DNA from: Anoxynatronum buryatiense
GTDB taxonomy: Bacteria; Bacillota; Clostridia; Peptostreptococcales; Tindalliaceae
DNA length: 64,000 bases
Assembly (NCBI RefSeq): GCF_900182905.1
Contig: NZ_FXUF01000005.1
Span: 221,121 to 285,120, forward strand
Direction: 5' to 3'
Part shown: positions 1 through 9,561 of the stretch, piece by piece
Layout: every line of letters starts with the position of its first letter
Numbering within the stretch: the first letter of the stretch is position 1
Program-made: the position numbers and the translations under genes
The notes under the pieces: model-generated
Seen by the model: the letters and a program-made list of their open reading frames with translations, nothing else
Told to the model about the DNA's origin: nothing
The model's database searches: none

Positions 1-228
<228 letters not shown>

Positions 229-681
229 TTATTGGCGGCCGTAAGTTGCTTCCAGCTGGGTGATGAGATCCACCCGCCGCTGGTGCCGTCCGCCGTCAAA
301 GCTGGTTTCCAGCCAGACTTTCACCAATTCCAGGGCCAGTTCAGGGCCAATGACCCGGCCGCCCAGGGCCAGTACATTGCTGTCGTTATGCTGCCGTGTG
401 GAGCGGGCAGAATAACAGTCGGATACCAGGGCACACCGAATGCCAGGCACTTTATTGGCGGCAATGGAAATGCCAATGCCGGTGCCGCAGAGAAGAATGC
501 CCCGCTGATATTTTCCCGCCGCCACAGCCTCTGCCACCTTTTGGGCATAAACCGGATAGTCGCAGGATTCTTCATCATGGGTGCCAAAATCGGTCACTTC
601 ATATTCCTGGTCAACCAGATGCTGATAAATCAGTTCTTTCAGAGCATAGCCGCCATGATCACTGCCAATGGCAATTTTCAT
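229..681 (-). CDS. rpiB: Ribose-5-phosphate isomerase B
   Basis: A 150-residue protein of the RpiB/LacA/LacB family, which interconverts ribose 5-phosphate and ribulose 5-phosphate in the cytoplasmic pentose phosphate pathway. Visible hallmarks are the N-terminal IGSDHGG phosphate-binding motif (residues 5-11), Cys65 in LLCGTGIGISIAANK as the expected catalytic base, and His99 in the RQHNDSN segment that opens the sugar ring. Length is normal for the family. The start codon overlaps the end of the upstream ywlE gene by four bases, so the two are probably translationally coupled. A LacAB-type isomerase is possible but less likely without lactose or galactose-6-phosphate genes nearby. Confidence 0.95.
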   Translation of the reverse strand: MKIAIGSDHGGYALKELIYQHLVDQEYEVTDFGTHDEESCDYPVYAQKVAEAVAAGKYQRGILLCGTGIGISIAANKVPGIRCALVSDCYSARSTRQHNDSNVLALGGRVIGPELALELVKVWLETSFDGGRHQRRVDLITQLEATYGRQ

Positions 682-1160
682 CTGCCTTCCACCACCCTTT
701 CTTTCAGTTGAAGTGCCAGTTGATGAATCAGTGTTTCCAGATAATCTGCTGTCTGGCGGTAAACCGTCACCGAACCGCCAAAGGGGTCAGGTACTTCTCC
801 CGCTTCCGGGTCTCCGGTGACGTATTCCGTCAGTGTGAACACCCGTCCGGCAGCCGCGGCATCCATCATGAGTACCGACTGGCGGTGGGCTGCCGTCATG
901 GTAAAGATCAGATCGGCAGATTCCAGCAGCCGGGGTGTCACCCGCCGGCTCCGATGATTTTCCAGGGGAAGCTCCTTTTCCTGCATCACTTCCACCGCCT
1001 GAAAAGAGGCCGGTTGCCCCTCTGATGCAAAAATGCCCGCCGACAGCACGCTGATCTGGTCTTCACCAATGCCCAGCCGGTTCAGCGTACCCTGCAGCAA
1101 TGCAGCGGCCATGGGGCTGCGGCATGTGTTTCCTGTGCAGACAAAGAGAATGGTTTTCAA
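678..1160 (-). CDS. ywlE: Low-molecular-weight phosphatase, YwlE-type protein-arginine phosphatase
   Basis: A 160-residue LMW-PTP fold protein. The CX5R phosphate loop is at residues 8-14 (CTGNTCR) with Ser15 after it, and the general-acid loop DPF is at 125-127. The residue after Asn11 is Thr12, which in Bacillus YwlE marks specificity for phosphoarginine instead of phosphotyrosine; the arginine-phosphatase role is inferred from that residue and from the YwlE-Sua5-PrfA neighbourhood. The start is a TTG codon at 1160, preceded by AAAGGAGC at good spacing, with no suitable in-frame ATG upstream. No McsB arginine kinase lies in the window, so the partner system cannot be confirmed here. Confidence 0.88.
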   Translation of the reverse strand: MKTILFVCTGNTCRSPMAAALLQGTLNRLGIGEDQISVLSAGIFASEGQPASFQAVEVMQEKELPLENHRSRRVTPRLLESADLIFTMTAAHRQSVLMMDAAAAGRVFTLTEYVTGDPEAGEVPDPFGGSVTVYRQTADYLETLIHQLALQLKERVVEGR

Positions 1161-1335
1161 AAATCTGCTCCTTTCCCGACACTGAACCGTCGATTCCTTT
1201 TTATTCTACCGTATTCCCCGTGGTTCAACCATCTTTCGATGATCTTTTGTGAAAACTTTCTTTGTGTGTCATTTTATGGCAATCTTTGAACTTTTGGTTT
1301 AGCCGGTTTTATCAGACATGTTTTTGATGCTGTGC

Positions 1336-2445
1336 TTAGGCTTCTTCCCACTGGTTTCCCGCAGCTTTCACCAACCGGTTCATCAGGGCAAACCCCAGCG
1401 CGTTGTCAGCCAAAGCTTCTGCGATAATCAGGCTCACCGGCGTCTCATCAAATTCCCGCAGCCGCAGGAAAAGGTTCGCCGCCATTTCTTCCGGGCGGTG
1501 AGTGCTTCCCAGTGACTTAACCACCAGCAGGGGCGGCTTGGCTGCTTCAGGCATTTCGGCCAGTATCGCGGCGGTCTCGTCGGTGCAGAGAATGCCAATG
1601 GCGGCTTCGTTTTTTTGATGGCGAAGGGCCAGGGTAATCAGAACGTGAGCCGCTTCTGTGGTTGTTGCTGCCGGTTGTACTGACCGGGCCAGTATCAGGG
1701 GAGCTTTTGGAGCATAATGGGTATATTTCATTCCCGGTGAACGGGGTGCTGTCACCGATTCTCCGCCGCCGAAATCCTTTTTCGTCAGGGCGGGATCAAC
1801 CGCCACATGGTCCACCACCATCAGCAGCATTTCCCGGGTAATGCCCCCGGGTCTGAGGATCACCGGAAAACTGCCGGTGGCATCCACCACGGTGGATTCC
1901 AGCCCCACTTCACAGGGGCCTCCGTCAATAATGGCATCCACCCGCCCCTCCAGGTCTTTCACCACATGACTGCCACGGGTGGGGCTGGGCCGCCCTGACT
2001 GATTGGCGCTGGGAGCCGCCACCGGAACTCCTGCCAGGGCGATGAGGCGCCGGGCCAGGGGATGGGCCGGCATACGCAGGGCAACAGTATCCAGTCCCGC
2101 TGTCACCATGTCAGGGACAGCAGGCGATTTTTCCAGAATGATGGTGAGGGGGCCCGGCCAAAAATGTGCCATCAGTTTCCGGGCCAGGGGCGTCACGGTT
2201 TTCACCAGTGGTGCCACATCTTCCATGGCCGCCACATGAACGATGAGGGGATTATCGGAAGGGCGTCCCTTGGCTTCAAAAATGGCCGCCAGTGCCCGGG
2301 GATTGGTGGCATCCGCTCCCAGGCCGTAGACAGTCTCTGTGGGGAAGGCCACGGTCTTTCCCGCTGCCAGCATACGGGCAAAAGGCTGCAGGGCTTCATC
2401 GGTAACATGTTGAGGGTCAATGGTGGCAAAACGGGTTGTTTTCAT
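1336..2445 (-). CDS. sua5: L-threonylcarbamoyladenylate synthase, Sua5/YwlC type
   Basis: A 369-residue two-domain enzyme that makes threonylcarbamoyl-AMP from threonine, bicarbonate and ATP for the t6A37 modification of ANN-decoding tRNAs. The N-terminal YrdC domain (about residues 15-200) shows the FPTETVYGLGADA start, a KGRPSDNPLIVH segment and the SANQSGRPSPT nucleotide-site motif. The C-terminal Sua5 domain begins near the PRSPGMKYTHYAPKAPL segment. The long form separates it from single-domain TsaC. The ATG at 2445 has AAAGGAG six bases upstream. A 175-bp gap separates it from ywlE, and a terminator-like hairpin separates it from prfA. Confidence 0.94.
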   Translation of the reverse strand: MKTTRFATIDPQHVTDEALQPFARMLAAGKTVAFPTETVYGLGADATNPRALAAIFEAKGRPSDNPLIVHVAAMEDVAPLVKTVTPLARKLMAHFWPGPLTIILEKSPAVPDMVTAGLDTVALRMPAHPLARRLIALAGVPVAAPSANQSGRPSPTRGSHVVKDLEGRVDAIIDGGPCEVGLESTVVDATGSFPVILRPGGITREMLLMVVDHVAVDPALTKKDFGGGESVTAPRSPGMKYTHYAPKAPLILARSVQPAATTTEAAHVLITLALRHQKNEAAIGILCTDETAAILAEMPEAAKPPLLVVKSLGSTHRPEEMAANLFLRLREFDETPVSLIIAEALADNALGFALMNRLVKAAGNQWEEA

Positions 2446-2471
2446 GGCGTCTCCTTTACATTCAAGCCTGC

Positions 2472-2504
2472 AAAAAGAGGCAGGGGAACCGTCCCCGTGC
2501 CTCT
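2472..2504 (-). terminator. Intercistronic hairpin after prfA
   Basis: Read on the minus strand, AAGAGGCACGGGGA pairs with TCCCCTGCCTCTT around a short CGGT loop and is followed by TTTTTG. It sits 14 bases after the prfA stop codon, so it could end or attenuate prfA transcripts before sua5. The GGGGACGGTTCCCC core resembles a motif I recall as dispersed in several Clostridia genomes, so it may also be a mobile palindromic repeat. Confidence 0.65.
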
Positions 2505-2517
2505 TGTGGTATTTACC

Positions 2518-3588
2518 TTATGCCATGGCTTTCATTTTTTCTGCCTGATCGGTGGTGATCAGTGCCTGAATCATGGCGTCAAGATCTCCCTGCATGAAGG
2601 AGTCCAGCTGATAGAGGGTCATGTTGATGCGATGGTCGGTGACCCGGCCCTGGGGATAGTTATAGGTGCGAATCCGTTCGCTTCTGTCGCCGGAACCAAC
2701 CTGACTTTTCCGGTCGGCAGCGATGGCCTGTTGCTGTTCATGCACCATAATGTCATAAAGCCGGGCCTGAAGCACTTTCATCGCTTTGTCCTTGTTTTTC
2801 AGCTGGGACTTTTCATCCTGGCAGGACACCGACATCCCTGTGGGCAAATGAGTAATACGCACTGCCGAATCGGTGGTGTTAACGCTCTGACCGCCGTGGC
2901 CGGAAGCCCGGAACACGTCGACACGAATCTCATTGGGGTTAATCTCAAACTCCACGTCATCCACTTCCGGCAGCACTGCCACCGTCGCGGCCGAAGTGTG
3001 AATTCGCCCGCCTGACTCGGTGGCAGGAATTCGCTGTACCCGGTGGGTGCCGCTTTCAAATTTCATGCGGGAGTAAACTCCCTTGCCGCGAATCATAAAA
3101 ATGACTTCTTTGTACCCGCCGATGCCGCTTTCGCTGGCGCTCATGAGCTCCACCTTCCACCCCTGGTCTTCGGCAAAACGGGTGTACATGCGAAAGAGGT
3201 CGGCGGCAAAAAGACCGGCTTCATCGCCACCGGTGCCGGCACGCACCTCCACAATGACATTTTTATCGTCGTTGGGGTCTTTGGGCAGCAGCAATATCTG
3301 AAGCTCATCCTCCAGAGCGGCAACTTTTTCTTCCAGCTCATCCAGTTCCATCCGGGCCATATCCCGCAGTTCGTCTTCCATGGATTTATCGTACAGAATG
3401 GCTTTTGTTTCGTCTGCCGCCTTCCGGGTTTCCATATATGCCCGGTAACAGGTAACGATTTCTTCCAGCTCGGCATGCTCTTTCACCAGCTTCTGCCACA
3501 GGTTTTGCTGATTAATCACCTCTGGATCACTCAGCTGTGCGCCCAGATCTTCGTATTTATCTTCTAAAAATGCCAGTTTTTCCAGCAT
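2518..3588 (-). CDS. prfA: Peptide chain release factor 1
   Basis: A 356-residue class I release factor that recognises UAA and UAG and triggers peptide release on the ribosome. The catalytic GGQ is at residues 232-234 in [18 protein letters not shown], and the stop-codon recognition tripeptide reads P-A-T at 188-190, the RF1 form, not the SPF of RF2. The N-terminal coiled region and total length are normal. An AGGTGA ribosome site precedes the ATG at 3588. It lies directly downstream of prmC, whose product methylates the Gln of GGQ, an arrangement conserved across bacteria. Confidence 0.97.
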   Translation of the reverse strand: MLEKLAFLEDKYEDLGAQLSDPEVINQQNLWQKLVKEHAELEEIVTCYRAYMETRKAADETKAILYDKSMEDELRDMARMELDELEEKVAALEDELQILLLPKDPNDDKNVIVEVRAGTGGDEAGLFAADLFRMYTRFAEDQGWKVELMSASESGIGGYKEVIFMIRGKGVYSRMKFESGTHRVQRIPATESGGRIHTSAATVAVLPEVDDVEFEINPNEIRVDVFRASGHGGQSVNTTDSAVRITHLPTGMSVSCQDEKSQLKNKDKAMKVLQARLYDIMVHEQQQAIAADRKSQVGSGDRSERIRTYNYPQGRVTDHRINMTLYQLDSFMQGDLDAMIQALITTDQAEKMKAMA

Positions 3589-3672
3589 GCGTCATCACCT
3601 ATTCCTTATTTCATGTTTCACATTTCACATTCGCCGACAGGCCTGGTTCACAGGCATCTATTCCAACAATGT

Positions 3673-3681
3673 ATTATATCA
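3673..3681 (-). promoter_or_regulatory. Probable extended -10 promoter for prfA
   Basis: Read on the minus strand, TGATATAAT gives a consensus -10 hexamer TATAAT at 3673-3678 with an upstream TG one base away, the extended -10 pattern. No good -35 is visible at 17 bases. It lies in the 192-bp gap between prmC and prfA, about 85 bases before the prfA start codon. Confidence 0.55.
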
Positions 3682-3780
3682 AAAGAAGGATCATAAGGGA
3701 ACAGTCTTCCAAAAGAAATCCTCATTTGCTTTTCGGCCTCTCCTGCCAGATCGCTTTTGCCAGACTGCTCCGGTGTTGTT

Positions 3781-4743
3781 TCATTCTGCTGCCCCAGGCC
3801 GGATGCCCATTACCACCCGGTCAATGCCTGCCAGGTCCGGAAGACATTTCACTTCCATGAACCCCTGTTCTTCCAAGAACCTCACCACCGCACTTCCCTG
3901 ATCATAGCCAATTTCAAGGGCCAGCAGACCGCCGGGGCACAGCAGCCGGGGAGATTCCGCCGCCAGCCGGCGGTAATAATCCAAGCCGTCAGCCCCTCCG
4001 GCCAGGGCAGTCTCCGGTTCGAAAGCGGCCACCGAAGGGCTCAGGGCTTCCATGTCCTTTTCATTGATGTAAGGCGGGTTGGACACGATGAAATCAAGGC
4101 TGCCGCCGCCATCATGACCACACTGCGGCAATGCCCGGTTCTCCAGGTAAGACGCCACCGGTGCCAGCAGATCGCCGCCCAGGGGGGTCACCCGATGGGT
4201 CAGCTGATGCCGCCGGATATTTTCTGCGGCCACTTCCAAAGCCGCCGGTGAAAGGTCCACCGCCAGCATCATGATTTCCGGCACCAGCTTTGCCAGACTC
4301 ACGGCAATACAGCCGCTGCCGGTGCCAATGTCAGCTCCCCGAAGACTGCAGGTTATCATTGTGTCGTTGTCTTTTGCCCGAAGTTGTTCCCCGGTGGTTT
4401 TATCAGAAGCCTTCCTGTTCAACCAGCACACCACCTGCTCCACCAGCAGCTCTGTTTCCGGCCGGGGGATCAGCACCGCCGGGTTCACGTGAAAGTCAAA
4501 CCCCATAAACTCCTGGGATTCGATGATATACGCCACCGGTTCCTGATGAAGACGCCGTTCCACCAGCCGGGAGACCTGCTGCATCTCTTCGGCTGACAAC
4601 AGACGCTCCGGGTACATGTGAAGGCGGATCCGTTCCACCTGGAGCACATGGGCCAGAAGCACCTCAGCATCCAGTCGGGGGGTGGTGCTCCCCTCAAGGT
4701 TCAGCCGCTGCTCAGCGGCTTTCAGCCATTCCTGACAAGTCAT
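3781..4743 (-). CDS. prmC: Peptide chain release factor N5-glutamine methyltransferase
   Basis: A 320-residue class I SAM-dependent methyltransferase that methylates the glutamine of the release factor GGQ motif. An N-terminal helical domain is followed by the Rossmann domain with the ADIGTGSGCIAVSLAK SAM-binding loop and the NPPY catalytic motif in the IVSNPPYINEKD segment, the HemK/PrmC hallmark. I chose the ATG at 4743 because AAAGGA lies nine bases upstream. An alternative ATG at 4761 overlaps the preceding stop codon as ATGA but has no ribosome site, and longer starts extend into the upstream gene. The gene is coupled to the flavoprotein gene upstream and has prfA downstream. Confidence 0.94.
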   Translation of the reverse strand: MTCQEWLKAAEQRLNLEGSTTPRLDAEVLLAHVLQVERIRLHMYPERLLSAEEMQQVSRLVERRLHQEPVAYIIESQEFMGFDFHVNPAVLIPRPETELLVEQVVCWLNRKASDKTTGEQLRAKDNDTMITCSLRGADIGTGSGCIAVSLAKLVPEIMMLAVDLSPAALEVAAENIRRHQLTHRVTPLGGDLLAPVASYLENRALPQCGHDGGGSLDFIVSNPPYINEKDMEALSPSVAAFEPETALAGGADGLDYYRRLAAESPRLLCPGGLLALEIGYDQGSAVVRFLEEQGFMEVKCLPDLAGIDRVVMGIRPGAAE

Positions 4744-4757
4744 CGCTCCCATTCCTT

Positions 4758-6104
4758 TCATGATAGCTGCAGCAGGGCCATATGCAGCGCTTCTGAAAGG
4801 GTGGGATGCACCCACAGCTGTTGCTTCAGCTCATCCACCGTTCTCTTTTCGTCAATGAGCATTCCCGCCAGTCCCACCTGCTCGCTGATTTCATATCCGG
4901 TCATCCAAATTCCCAGCAAGGTGCCATTTTCATGGGCCAGTACTTTCACAAAGCCCTCTGGCTCTGCCTGTCCCATTCCCCGCCAGGTATCGGCCCAGCG
5001 AACCTGGGCTTTCCGATAGGGGATCCCGGCTGCTTTCAGTTCCTGCTCCTGTTCACCGGCGCCACCGTTCTGAGGCAGGGTGAACATGGCTCTGGGCAGT
5101 GGGGCATAGCGCCAGGTGATGGCGGTGCCCCGGTTGAAATGGTCTGCCAGCAACACGCCCTGCTGAATCCCCGTATGTCCCATTTCCATGCGACCATTCA
5201 GATCACCGATGCAGTAAATATGATCCACAGTGGTCTGGCAGTCATCATTCACAGGGATGCGACCGTCCACCAGGGAAAGACCCGTCTTTTCCAGCCCTGC
5301 CGGCAGCACCGGCCGCCGGGTCATGGCCACCAGAGCCAGCTCTGCTTCATAAAGGCGCCCGTCGACTGCCTGCACTTCGACGCCGTTATCCACTGTCTTC
5401 ACCGTCGCCACCTGGGTGGCGGTGTTCAGCGCAACACCGTTGGCTTCCAGCCTTCGAAAGAGGGGGGCTGTCAGATCCGGGTCTGTTCCCGCCAGCAAAT
5501 CAGGCTGCATTTCCAGTACCGTGACCCGACTCCCCAACTCTGAAAAGAGGGAAGCAAATTCAAGCCCTTCCACATCGCCGCCCAAAATCAGAAGAGACGC
5601 AGGGGGTTCAGTGATGACCACCGCTTCCCGATGGCTGATGATGCGCTTGCCATCCAGCCGGACACCCGTCGGCGGATTGGCTTCTGTTCCCGTGGCCAGC
5701 ACCAGCCGGCGGAAGGTGATGGTTTCATCTCCCAGCTGCACCCGCTGCGGGCCCAGCAGTTCCGGGTCTCCGTAAAGCAGGGTCACACCGGCGGCTGTCA
5801 GCTGCTCTTCCATGGCTTCGCTGACAGCGGCCATGGTTTTGCGGCTGTCGGTAAGAATGGTTTCAGCCACCCCCGACGCCAAGGACTCTTCTCCGGCAAT
5901 ACCGCCTCTCCAGAATCCCCGCCGGGTTTTATGGGCCCGAATTCGGTCCATGATATATTTCACCGGCAGACACCCCCATCGAAGCCCGGTGCCTCCCAAT
6001 GCTTCTTTTTCAATGAGCACGGGTTTTAGTCCCTGCCTGGCACACTGCAGGGCACAGTGATAGCCCGCCGGACCGCCTCCTATGATCACCAGTTCTGTGT
6101 TCAT
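4758..6104 (-). CDS. Lipoamide-dehydrogenase-like flavoprotein lacking one redox cysteine
   Basis: A 448-residue class I pyridine nucleotide-disulfide oxidoreductase. The N-terminal FAD dinucleotide motif IIGGGPAGYHCA, a central NAD(P) Rossmann motif (LLILGGDVEGLEFASLF), the second FAD motif (YCIGDLNG) and a C-terminal dimerisation domain are all present. The His-Glu pair is kept as HPTLSEA near the C-terminus. The usual GGTCLNxGCIPSK redox centre instead reads GGTGLRWGCLPVKYI, so the first cysteine is glycine and no active disulfide can form. It may act as a quinone or other electron-acceptor reductase, as described for LpdA of Mycobacterium, but the substrate is unknown. The ATG at 6104 is six bases from GGAGGG. 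No E2 or lipoylated partner gene is adjacent. Confidence 0.85.
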   Translation of the reverse strand: MNTELVIIGGGPAGYHCALQCARQGLKPVLIEKEALGGTGLRWGCLPVKYIMDRIRAHKTRRGFWRGGIAGEESLASGVAETILTDSRKTMAAVSEAMEEQLTAAGVTLLYGDPELLGPQRVQLGDETITFRRLVLATGTEANPPTGVRLDGKRIISHREAVVITEPPASLLILGGDVEGLEFASLFSELGSRVTVLEMQPDLLAGTDPDLTAPLFRRLEANGVALNTATQVATVKTVDNGVEVQAVDGRLYEAELALVAMTRRPVLPAGLEKTGLSLVDGRIPVNDDCQTTVDHIYCIGDLNGRMEMGHTGIQQGVLLADHFNRGTAITWRYAPLPRAMFTLPQNGGAGEQEQELKAAGIPYRKAQVRWADTWRGMGQAEPEGFVKVLAHENGTLLGIWMTGYEISEQVGLAGMLIDEKRTVDELKQQLWVHPTLSEALHMALLQLS

Positions 6105-6144
6105 CCCCATCCCTCCATTTTATGTCTGTTAACTGACTGATTCC

Positions 6145-6153
6145 ATTATATCA
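6145..6153 (-). promoter_or_regulatory. Probable extended -10 promoter for the flavoprotein-prmC unit
   Basis: The minus strand reads TGTGATATAAT: a consensus TATAAT at 6145-6150 with a TG at the extended -10 position. No convincing -35 is visible. It lies about 41 bases upstream of the flavoprotein start codon at 6104. Confidence 0.55.
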
Positions 6154-6299
6154 CATCACTTTCCGAAAGCAGTCATCACCGGGTGTTTCGCTGATAAAAG
6201 TGTTTTATCAAAAACAAAATGAAATTCTCTGTTTAAAGAAAACGCCCTGTGGTATATAAAGAACACAATAGATTCCGGTAGTTCCCTGCCAGTCTCGGT

Positions 6300-6480
6300 G
6301 GACAGCGAAGAAACTGATGGCTCTGATGATTCATCAGGAGTCGAAACCTTTTGGTTTCAACAGATTTTCGCACGACCGAAGCACCACCGGCGAAAGCCGG
6401 ACAAGGGACACAGGTGAAGTTGCTTCATCTGAAATCCCTGCAGCACCGCAGTTCCTGGAAAACCTGGTTTTCCAAATACC
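6300..6480. other. Hairpin-rich noncoding stretch, candidate structured RNA or repeat
   Basis: The 540-bp gap between the flavoprotein promoter and rpmE has no convincing gene. Within about 150 bases it holds four perfect short hairpins: CTGATGA/TCATCAG (6323-6337), GAAACC-TTTT-GGTTTC (6343-6358), CCGGC-GAAA-GCCGG with a GNRA loop (6387-6400) and GGAAAACC-T-GGTTTTCC (6457-6473). The first stem extends outward with G-T pairs. This density fits a structured RNA or a decayed palindromic element better than random sequence. It does not match RNase P, tmRNA, 6S or SRP RNA hallmarks that I could check by eye. The strand is undetermined. Confidence 0.4.
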
Positions 6481-6643
6481 GTAGAAAGGCGTTGGTCTAT
6501 GAACACAGAGCACACTCTCCCACCAAAGTATGAAAGGGGCTGGCACAGCTACTTCCGAATCTATTATGAATAAGCGGGCGTCTCATCCACAGCGATGAAG
6601 GCGTCCGTTTTCTGTATAAGCACAAACTGACATAAAACTGACA

Positions 6644-6682
6644 TAAAAAAGAACCGCCATCCTCATAAGGACTGTCGGTTCC
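6644..6682 (-). terminator. Rho-independent terminator after rpmE
   Basis: On the minus strand GAACCGACAGTCCT pairs with AGGATGGCGGTTC across a short TATG loop and is followed by TTTTTT (6645-6650). It starts about 22 bases past the rpmE stop codon. Confidence 0.85.
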
Positions 6683-6704
6683 CGGTTGACGCAAAAGAAT
6701 AAAC

Positions 6705-6902
6705 TTACACGCCGTATTTCTTCTTGAATTTTTCCACGCGACCGCCCTTTTCCATTACCTTTTGTTTACCGGAGTAAAAGGGATGGCACTCGGAACAAAT
6801 TTCCACGCGGATTTCCTCTTTGGTGGAACGGGTCTTAAACTCATTGCCGCATGCGCAATGCACTTCCACTTCATTATAGTTCGGATGGATTCCTTCTTTC
6901 AT
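6705..6902 (-). CDS. rpmE: 50S ribosomal protein L31, zinc-binding form
   Basis: A 65-residue ribosomal protein with the family start MKEGIHPNY. Cysteines in CACG (residues 16 and 18) and CSEC (36 and 39) form the zinc site, so this is the C+ form, not the zinc-independent paralogue used under zinc limitation. The C-terminus ends [10 protein letters not shown] as usual. A longer in-frame start at 6965 adds a sequence with no family resemblance; the ATG at 6902 has a GAGGTGAAGGA ribosome site. It lies downstream of rho, a common order in Gram-positive bacteria. Confidence 0.97.
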   Translation of the reverse strand: MKEGIHPNYNEVEVHCACGNEFKTRSTKEEIRVEICSECHPFYSGKQKVMEKGGRVEKFKKKYGV

Positions 6903-7053
6903 TTCCTTCACCTCTTTCCCGTTCATGCTTCGATGGTTGCCAGCGGATGAACCGCAAAATGTCATGAGCGATGTTGCCGGCTGCTGTCAACCGACTGTCA
7001 TGAAAAGAACGTTTCAATTATAGCACAGCCCCGCAACAGGTGCAAGCACATTC

Positions 7054-8523
7054 TTAGAGAAGCTTTTTGCCCGCCAAGTCGATGAACTCCCGGTTGCTCC
7101 TGGATTCTGACAGCATTTGAGTAATTGTCTCGGTCACTTCCTGAGTTGAGTTGTTCCCCAGGGCACGTCGGATACGCCAGATGGTTTCCAGTTCTGCCTG
7201 GGAAAGAAGTAACTCTTCCCGCCGGGTACCGGAACGGTTGATATCCACCGCCGGGAAAATCCGTTTTTCCGACAGTTTGCGATCCAGGTGCAGTTCCATG
7301 TTCCCTGTTCCCTTGAACTCCTCGTAAATCACGTCATCCATGCGGCTGCCGGTGTCCACCAAAGCAGTGGCCATGATGGTCAGGCTGCCGGCTTCTTCCA
7401 GTTTACGGGCGGCTCCGAAAAACTTTTTGGGAGGGTGAAGGGCAGCCGGATCAAGGCCGCCGGAAAGGGTGCGTCCCGAAGCGGGCACCACCAGGTTATA
7501 AGCCCGGGCCAGCCGGGTGAGGCTGTCCAGCAGCACCAGTACGTCTTTCCCGTGTTCCACCAGCCGCTGTGCCCGATTCAGCACCATTTCTGCCACTTTG
7601 ATATGGTGACTGGGCATCTCATCAAAAGTGGAATACACCACCTCGCCCTGAATGGAACGCTGCATATCAGTGACTTCTTCAGGTCTCTCGTCAATGAGAA
7701 GGACGATGATTTCCACCTCAGGATGATTATGTGTCACGCTGTTGGCAATTTTTTGCAGCAAAATGGTTTTACCGGCTTTTGGCGGCGAAACAATGAGTCC
7801 CCGCTGGCCTTTGCCGATGGGTGCCACAAGATCAATGAGACGGGTGGAAAGCTCGTGGTTTTTCAGTTCAAGGGTTAACCGCTGATTGGGGTAAATGGGG
7901 GTGAGGGTTTCAAAAGCGGGGCGTTTGCTGGCCATTTCCGGATCAAGATCGTTGATTTTGCGCACGTAGAGAAGGGCCTTATATTTTTCGCCGGATTTTG
8001 GGGGGCGGGTAATGCCGGTGATTTTATCCCCTGTTTTCATGTTAAACCGGCGAATCTGGGAGGGAGACATGTAAATATCTGCATCCCCTGACAGGTAGTT
8101 ACTGCTTCGGAGAAACCCGTAGCCGTCCACCATGATTTCCAAAATTCCCTCTGCCTGATTGGCTTCCTCACCCAGCGGGATTTCATCATGCAGGTGCTGG
8201 GGAAGATCGGGTGCCGAGGGGAGCACCCGGGGGCGGGGTGGAACAGGCGGAGCGTTCTCATTGGCAGCTTCTCTCAATGGCTGCGCCCCAGACGGTCCTC
8301 CCGGATTTTCCTGTTTGGGTGCTTCAGGTGAAGCAGGTTCTGATACAGTAGATTTAGATGCAGCTAAGTCAGACTCTTGAGAGACTGCAGCCGAACCTTC
8401 GCCCCGAATAATCAGATCAATCAGTTCTTGCTTGCGATATTTGACAATGCTTTTTATACCCAGGGCCTTGGCAATTTCCCTGAGGTCGGTCAGCTTTTTA
8501 GCCTCGAGTGTCTGACGATCCAA
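7054..8523 (-). CDS. rho: Transcription termination factor Rho
   Basis: A 489-residue hexameric RNA helicase that terminates transcription. It has an N-terminal Rho_N helical domain (about residues 1-45), a cold-shock-like RNA-binding domain around [20 protein letters not shown], and the RecA-type ATPase with Walker A in [13 protein letters not shown], Walker B in [13 protein letters not shown] and the Q/R loops in the [19 protein letters not shown] region. Between the first two domains is an insert of about 85 residues rich in Ser, Pro, Glu and Ala, typical of longer Gram-positive Rho proteins. The start is TTG at 8523, preceded by AGGAGGTG. It follows glpX with 11 bases between them. Confidence 0.96.
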   Translation of the reverse strand: MDRQTLEAKKLTDLREIAKALGIKSIVKYRKQELIDLIIRGEGSAAVSQESDLAASKSTVSEPASPEAPKQENPGGPSGAQPLREAANENAPPVPPRPRVLPSAPDLPQHLHDEIPLGEEANQAEGILEIMVDGYGFLRSSNYLSGDADIYMSPSQIRRFNMKTGDKITGITRPPKSGEKYKALLYVRKINDLDPEMASKRPAFETLTPIYPNQRLTLELKNHELSTRLIDLVAPIGKGQRGLIVSPPKAGKTILLQKIANSVTHNHPEVEIIVLLIDERPEEVTDMQRSIQGEVVYSTFDEMPSHHIKVAEMVLNRAQRLVEHGKDVLVLLDSLTRLARAYNLVVPASGRTLSGGLDPAALHPPKKFFGAARKLEEAGSLTIMATALVDTGSRMDDVIYEEFKGTGNMELHLDRKLSEKRIFPAVDINRSGTRREELLLSQAELETIWRIRRALGNNSTQEVTETITQMLSESRSNREFIDLAGKKLL

Positions 8524-8534
8524 GCCTGCACCTC

Positions 8535-9503
8535 CTAAAATGCGTATAATGGTTTCTTATTGAAATTGTGAACAGCCTCCACATAGCGGATGGTGCCCGT
8601 TTCTGACCGCATCACCACTGAGTGGGTGCGGGCAATGCCATTGGCAGAAAATGTAACGCCCCGCAGCAACGCACCATCGGAGATTCCCGTGGCGGCGTAG
8701 GAAGCTTCCTTCCCCTTCACCAGATCATCCAGGGTGAGGGTTTTGCTGCAGTCAATGCCCATGAGTACGCAGCGGGATTCTTCTTCATCTCCATAGGGGA
8801 TAAGGCGTCCCTGAAAGTTGCCGCCCATGCATTTAATGCCCACCGCAGCGATGACACCCTCCGGGGCACCGCCAATACCCAGCAGCATGTCGACGCCTGT
8901 CTCTTCGAAGCAGGTGGCCAGGGCGGCATCCACATCGCCATTTTGAAAGAGCTTGATCCGCACTCCCACCCGACGACATTCGTCAATAATGCCCGCATGC
9001 CGTTCCCGGTCAAGAATGGCAACAGTGATATCACTGATGCTTTTTCCAAGTGCCCCTGCGGCAGCCCGCAGGTTATCAGCCACAGGAGCATCCAGATTGA
9101 CATATGGGGCGGCTTTGGGGCCGACAGCCAGTTTGTCCATGTACATATCCGGTGCATTCAACAGGCAGCCCCGGGGCGCCATAGCCACCACGGCAATGGC
9201 ATTGGGCATACCGTCGGCCACAGAGGTGGTGCCTTCCACCGGGTCAACGGCGATGTCCACCTTGGGGGCTCCCGGACCGCCTCGTCCCACCTGCTCACCA
9301 ATATAGAGCATGGGAGCCTCATCCATTTCCCCTTCACCAATCACAACGATGCCGTCAATATCGAGGGTGTCAAACATCCGGCGCATGCCGTCCACACCCG
9401 CCTGGTCAGCTGCGTTCTTATCTCCCAAACCCATATAGCGAGCTGCCCGCAGGGCCGCTGTTTCCGTCACTCGCACCAAATCCAGTGCCAGGTTTCGATC
9501 CAT
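8535..9503 (-). CDS. glpX: Class II fructose-1,6-bisphosphatase
   Basis: A 322-residue GlpX-type phosphatase that converts fructose 1,6-bisphosphate to fructose 6-phosphate in gluconeogenesis. The metal and phosphate residues are visible: Asp33 in the [12 protein letters not shown] segment, Glu57 and Glu59 in [11 protein letters not shown], and the [12 protein letters not shown] motif with Asp87, Glu90 and Thr92. The [13 protein letters not shown] substrate loop is intact. Length is normal for the class. The gene sits between a fructose-6-phosphate-aldolase-like transaldolase and rho, an order seen in other Firmicutes; shared transcription with rho is likely from the 11-bp gap. A sedoheptulose-bisphosphatase activity is also known in this family and cannot be excluded. 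Confidence 0.95.
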   Translation of the reverse strand: MDRNLALDLVRVTETAALRAARYMGLGDKNAADQAGVDGMRRMFDTLDIDGIVVIGEGEMDEAPMLYIGEQVGRGGPGAPKVDIAVDPVEGTTSVADGMPNAIAVVAMAPRGCLLNAPDMYMDKLAVGPKAAPYVNLDAPVADNLRAAAGALGKSISDITVAILDRERHAGIIDECRRVGVRIKLFQNGDVDAALATCFEETGVDMLLGIGGAPEGVIAAVGIKCMGGNFQGRLIPYGDEEESRCVLMGIDCSKTLTLDDLVKGKEASYAATGISDGALLRGVTFSANGIARTHSVVMRSETGTIRYVEAVHNFNKKPLYAF

Positions 9504-9561
9504 TGCCGCACCGTCCTTTCCTTTTCAGTGATTGCTCAGGGCCAATGATTCATTGAAGCGG

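Noticed and set aside
6334..6546. Minus-strand small protein in the hairpin-rich gap
   Set aside because: The reading runs through palindromes (for example the LLKPKGFDS segment is encoded by a hairpin) and has no ribosome site; it is more likely noncoding.
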